Assembly: GCA_016286835.1 (NCBI GenBank)
Contig: JAEEUD010000091.1
Coordinates: 1-7,197, forward strand
Source: Pyramidobacter sp.
Lineage (GTDB): Bacteria; Synergistota; Synergistia; Synergistales; Dethiosulfovibrionaceae
Direction: 5' to 3'
Length of the DNA: 7,197 nucleotides
A model generated the notes under the pieces. The model had not been told where the DNA came from. It saw only the letters and a program-made list of their open reading frames with translations, and did not search any database. Below are positions 4,915-7,197 of this stretch, piece by piece. How positions within the stretch are numbered: position 1 is the first letter of the stretch; every line of letters starts with the position of its first letter. The position numbers and the translations under genes were made by a program.

Positions 4915-6441
4915 TCATTTTTCCAGCGCTTTACGCCGCAGGCGGGACGACACCGCGTCGGCCGCCAGGACAACGACGGAAAGGCCGAGCAGGCACGCGC
5001 CGGCCGAGGGCCAGTCGCAGCCGTTCATGGCAAACAGCAGCGTCGTGCCGATGCCGCCGGCACCGACGAGACCCATCACCGAAGCTTCGCGCAGGTTCAC
5101 GTCGAAACGGTAGAGCGAAGCGGCCGCAAGATGCGCGCGCGCAGCCGGCCAGACGGCACGTGCGAACACGGCAGAGAGCGGACAGCCGGAAGCACGCAGG
5201 GCCCGGGCCGGACGAAGATCGAGGTCGTCGAAGACGCCCGTGAACAGCTTCACGCACATGCCCAGCGACAGCGCCGCGAACGTGAGCAGACCGGCAAACG
5301 GCCCCGGCCCGGCGACGCGGATGAACAGCAGTCCGTAAACGACAGCCGGCACCGTGCGCAGGGCGGCGGAAAAAGCGCGCGAGGCAAGCGTGAGGGCAAA
5401 GGGAACAAAGCGGCGGCACGACAGCACGGCCAGAGGCAGCGACAATGCCGCGCCCAGCGCCGTCCCGGCAAACGCCATGCATACGGTTTCCAGCAGCAGT
5501 GCAGGTACGCCGCCTTTATCGAGGCCGAACAGCAGCGCCGTGTTGGGACGGACAAGACCGCCGAACAGCCCGCACATGACGCGGAAACCAGCGGCCGTCG
5601 CGTTCTGCCCGGAAAGACGCGACGCGCACAACAGTGCACAAGAGGCGAGGATCAGACCAAGCGCGCGTTTCCACGCGGGAGAAAGCGGCCGTTCGCCGGA
5701 AAGCGCCGCGCGCAGACGGGCCGAAGCCGCTTCGATGAGCAGCACGGCGGCGCAGAGCGTCATGAGGATCGCGCCGGCGCGGGCATATTCGCGCCAGGCC
5801 AGCTTTTCCGACAAAACCAGCCCCAGCCCGCCCGCGCCGACGTAGCCGAGGATCGCGGCGTGGCGCACGTTGGCCTCGAGGATGTAGAGCGCGTTGGCGG
5901 CAAAACCGGGCATGATCCGCACGAGCGTGGTCCGCGCGAACGCCTTCGCCCGCCCGCAGCCGGATGAAGTCAGCGCTTCAAGCGCCCCCGGCGGATCAAG
6001 GTCCATCGCTTCCCAGGCCAGACGCGCGAGGATCCCGAAGCTGTACAGTGAAAGCGCCGCGACGCCGGTCAGGCTCCCCGTCCCCAGCCAGAACGACAGC
6101 GACAGCGCCAGGACCAACGCCGGAACGGTGCGCAAAAGATTAACGAGCGTGCGCAGCGCAGCGGCAAGGTTCGGCCGGCGCGACACGGCCGCCGAACAGA
6201 ACGGCGCAAACGCAAGCGCTGCGACGGCGCCGGCGAGCGTGCCGAGAAAGGCCATCTCCGCCGTCTGCCGCAGCGGCTCGATCAGCGCGGGCAAAAACCC
6301 CCAGTCGGGAGGGAACATCTTCTTCAAGATGAAAAAGAACTGTCCGCCCCGCTGCGCCAGCAGGCCGAAGTCAAAACCGCACCGCGACGACGCAGCGACG
6401 ACGGCGAAGAGCAGCAGCGCAGGCCGCAGGAACCGTTTCAT
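4915..6441 (-). CDS. Phosphonate-type ABC transporter permease, two PhnE domains fused
   Basis: At 508 residues this is about twice the length of a normal PhnE, and the sequence shows two complete permease domains in one chain. Domain 1 (about 43-245) has EMAFLGTLAG (62-71), LLRTVPALV (102-110), an EAA-type loop with ALEALTSSGCG (153-163) and AAILGYVGAGGLG (195-207). Domain 2 (about 312-505) repeats each: CMAFAGTALG (321-330), LRTVPAVV (361-368), ARALRASGC (412-420) and ASVMGLVGAGGIG (453-465). From LRTVPA onward the halves are offset by exactly 258 residues without gaps. One chain could therefore supply both membrane subunits of a PhnC2-PhnE2 importer and pair with the ATPase encoded just upstream. 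The start ATG overlaps the ATPase stop (ATGA, 6438-6441) and has GAGG at 6446-6449, so translation is coupled. The substrate may be a phosphonate, phosphite or a related oxyanion; no phosphonate-degrading gene is in view. Confidence 0.9.
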   Translation of the reverse strand: MKRFLRPALLLFAVVAASSRCGFDFGLLAQRGGQFFFILKKMFPPDWGFLPALIEPLRQTAEMAFLGTLAGAVAALAFAPFCSAAVSRRPNLAAALRTLVNLLRTVPALVLALSLSFWLGTGSLTGVAALSLYSFGILARLAWEAMDLDPPGALEALTSSGCGRAKAFARTTLVRIMPGFAANALYILEANVRHAAILGYVGAGGLGLVLSEKLAWREYARAGAILMTLCAAVLLIEAASARLRAALSGERPLSPAWKRALGLILASCALLCASRLSGQNATAAGFRVMCGLFGGLVRPNTALLFGLDKGGVPALLLETVCMAFAGTALGAALSLPLAVLSCRRFVPFALTLASRAFSAALRTVPAVVYGLLFIRVAGPGPFAGLLTFAALSLGMCVKLFTGVFDDLDLRPARALRASGCPLSAVFARAVWPAARAHLAAASLYRFDVNLREASVMGLVGAGGIGTTLLFAMNGCDWPSAGACLLGLSVVVLAADAVSSRLRRKALEK

Positions 6442-7184
6442 GCAACCTCGTCCCCGTAGATCGTTTTCAACGTCCCGGACGTGAGCGCCTCAGGCGTTCC
6501 CGTGAAAACGACATGCCCTTCGCGCAGGCCGACGATGAAATCCGCATAGCGCCGCGCCTGATCAACGCTGTGGCTGTTCATGATCACCGTCGCGCCTTCC
6601 TCGCGCTGCAAGCGCTTTAAAAGCGAAAGCACGTTCTCGGCGTGGACGGGATCGAGCGAGGCCACCGGCTCGTCGGCCAGCAGCGCTTCGCACCCCTGCA
6701 TCAGCGCGCGGGCGATGGCGCAGCGCTGCTTTTCGCCGCCCGAAAGCGACGCCGCGCGCTGCAGCTCCTTGCCGCTCAGCCCCACACGCGTCAGAAGAGA
6801 ACGGGCCCGCTCCGTGCGCACCCGGCCGAACGCTCCGAAAAGCGCGCGCCAAAAGCCGACTTCCGCCAGCGCGCCGTTGAGCACGTTGTCGAGCGCCGTG
6901 CTCTGTTCGACGAGACAGAAATCCTGCCAGATCGTGCCGATCCTTCGCTGTGCCTCCCGCAGTACGCTGCCCCGTGCGGCGGCCATATCCACGCCGCCGG
7001 CAAGCACTCGCCCGGCGTCGGCCCGGTCCATGCCGTTGATGCAGCGCAGCAGCGTCGATTTTCCCGCGCCGCTGGGACCGATCACGGCCGTGAAGCTGCC
7101 GGCGGGAAAGACGGCGCTGACGCGGTCAAGGGCTGTGCCGCCCGAATAGTATTTAGTCACGTTCTCAAGCCGGATCTCGATCAC
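6438..7184 (-). CDS. Phosphonate-type ABC transporter ATP-binding protein (PhnC-like)
   Basis: The 248-residue ATPase has all ABC motifs: Walker A GPSGAGKST (36-44), Q-loop IWQDF with Gln87, signature LSGGEKQR (147-154), Walker B EALLADEP (166-173) followed by the D-loop SLDP, and switch His205 in MNSHSVDQA. Length and motif wording fit the PhnC branch, and the PhnE-type partner directly downstream supports the phosphonate/phosphite importer call. It would hydrolyse ATP on the cytoplasmic side to drive uptake. The start is GTG (7184-7182): an in-frame TGA lies nine bases upstream (7193-7191) and no ATG is available in frame. No Shine-Dalgarno is visible in the 13 bases present, so translation may be coupled to an upstream gene, perhaps the binding protein (phnD), outside the window. 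The stop overlaps the permease start by four bases. Assignment of the exact substrate is not possible. Confidence 0.88.
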   Translation of the reverse strand: MIEIRLENVTKYYSGGTALDRVSAVFPAGSFTAVIGPSGAGKSTLLRCINGMDRADAGRVLAGGVDMAAARGSVLREAQRRIGTIWQDFCLVEQSTALDNVLNGALAEVGFWRALFGAFGRVRTERARSLLTRVGLSGKELQRAASLSGGEKQRCAIARALMQGCEALLADEPVASLDPVHAENVLSLLKRLQREEGATVIMNSHSVDQARRYADFIVGLREGHVVFTGTPEALTSGTLKTIYGDEVA

Positions 7185-7197
7185 GGCGCATCAGTCC

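Noticed and set aside
5131..5967. A 278-codon plus-strand frame opposite the permease gene, and shorter ones nearby
   Set aside because: They are low-complexity Arg/Gln/Ala-rich products antisense to the fused PhnE, which has full-length conserved motifs.

Overview
The window is about 7.2 kb of GC-rich bacterial DNA. Coding density is high, Shine-Dalgarno sequences are clear, promoters are of the -35/-10 type, and both tRNA genes encode their own CCA end. The gene set is a LarA-family nickel enzyme, a MATE exporter, a YitT-family membrane protein, HicAB and a fused PhnE permease. This set and the base composition would fit an anaerobic host-associated bacterium such as a member of the Synergistota (Pyramidobacter-like). 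That placement is an impression from gene content and not a demonstrated assignment.

Layout, left to right. (1) The 3' part of a LarA-like nickel-dependent racemase gene runs in from the left edge to 956 (+) and ends at a strong hairpin terminator (976-1018). (2) A 475-base gap (957-1431) holds that terminator, a stretch of about 200 bases with no convincing gene, an array of CTATC units spaced exactly 10 bases apart, a good promoter, and a leader of about 120 nt that can fold. (3) A MATE exporter gene lies at 1432-2826 (+). (4) A tRNA-Asp(GTC) and tRNA-Gly(GCC) pair lies at 2925-3085 (+), with its own promoter (TTGACA, 17 bases, TATATT) and a terminator at 3096-3124. (5) A YitT-family gene (DUF161 plus DUF2179) lies at 3235-4119 (+) and ends in a 23-bp perfect inverted repeat. 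(6) A hicAB toxin-antitoxin operon lies at 4231-4840 (+). It is clearly lower in GC than its neighbours, and its promoter starts directly at the edge of the preceding palindrome and carries a tandem 12-bp repeat. (7) On the minus strand, running in from the right edge, are a phosphonate-type ABC ATPase (phnC-like, 7184-6438) and a double-length permease made of two fused PhnE domains (6441-4915), coupled by an ATGA overlap. They converge on hicB across a shared hairpin at 4859-4898.

The genes form five independent transcription units, separated by terminators, and not one pathway. The ATPase and fused permease should work together as an importer for a phosphonate- or phosphite-like anion. The substrate-binding protein is not in view and may lie just beyond the right edge. 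HicA and HicB form a self-contained toxin-antitoxin module, probably acquired.

I found no clear sign of a wholly new system. The most interesting items are the 10-bp-phased CTATC array upstream of the MATE promoter, the tandem repeat on the hicAB promoter, and the PhnE-PhnE fusion, whose two halves keep a constant 258-residue offset.
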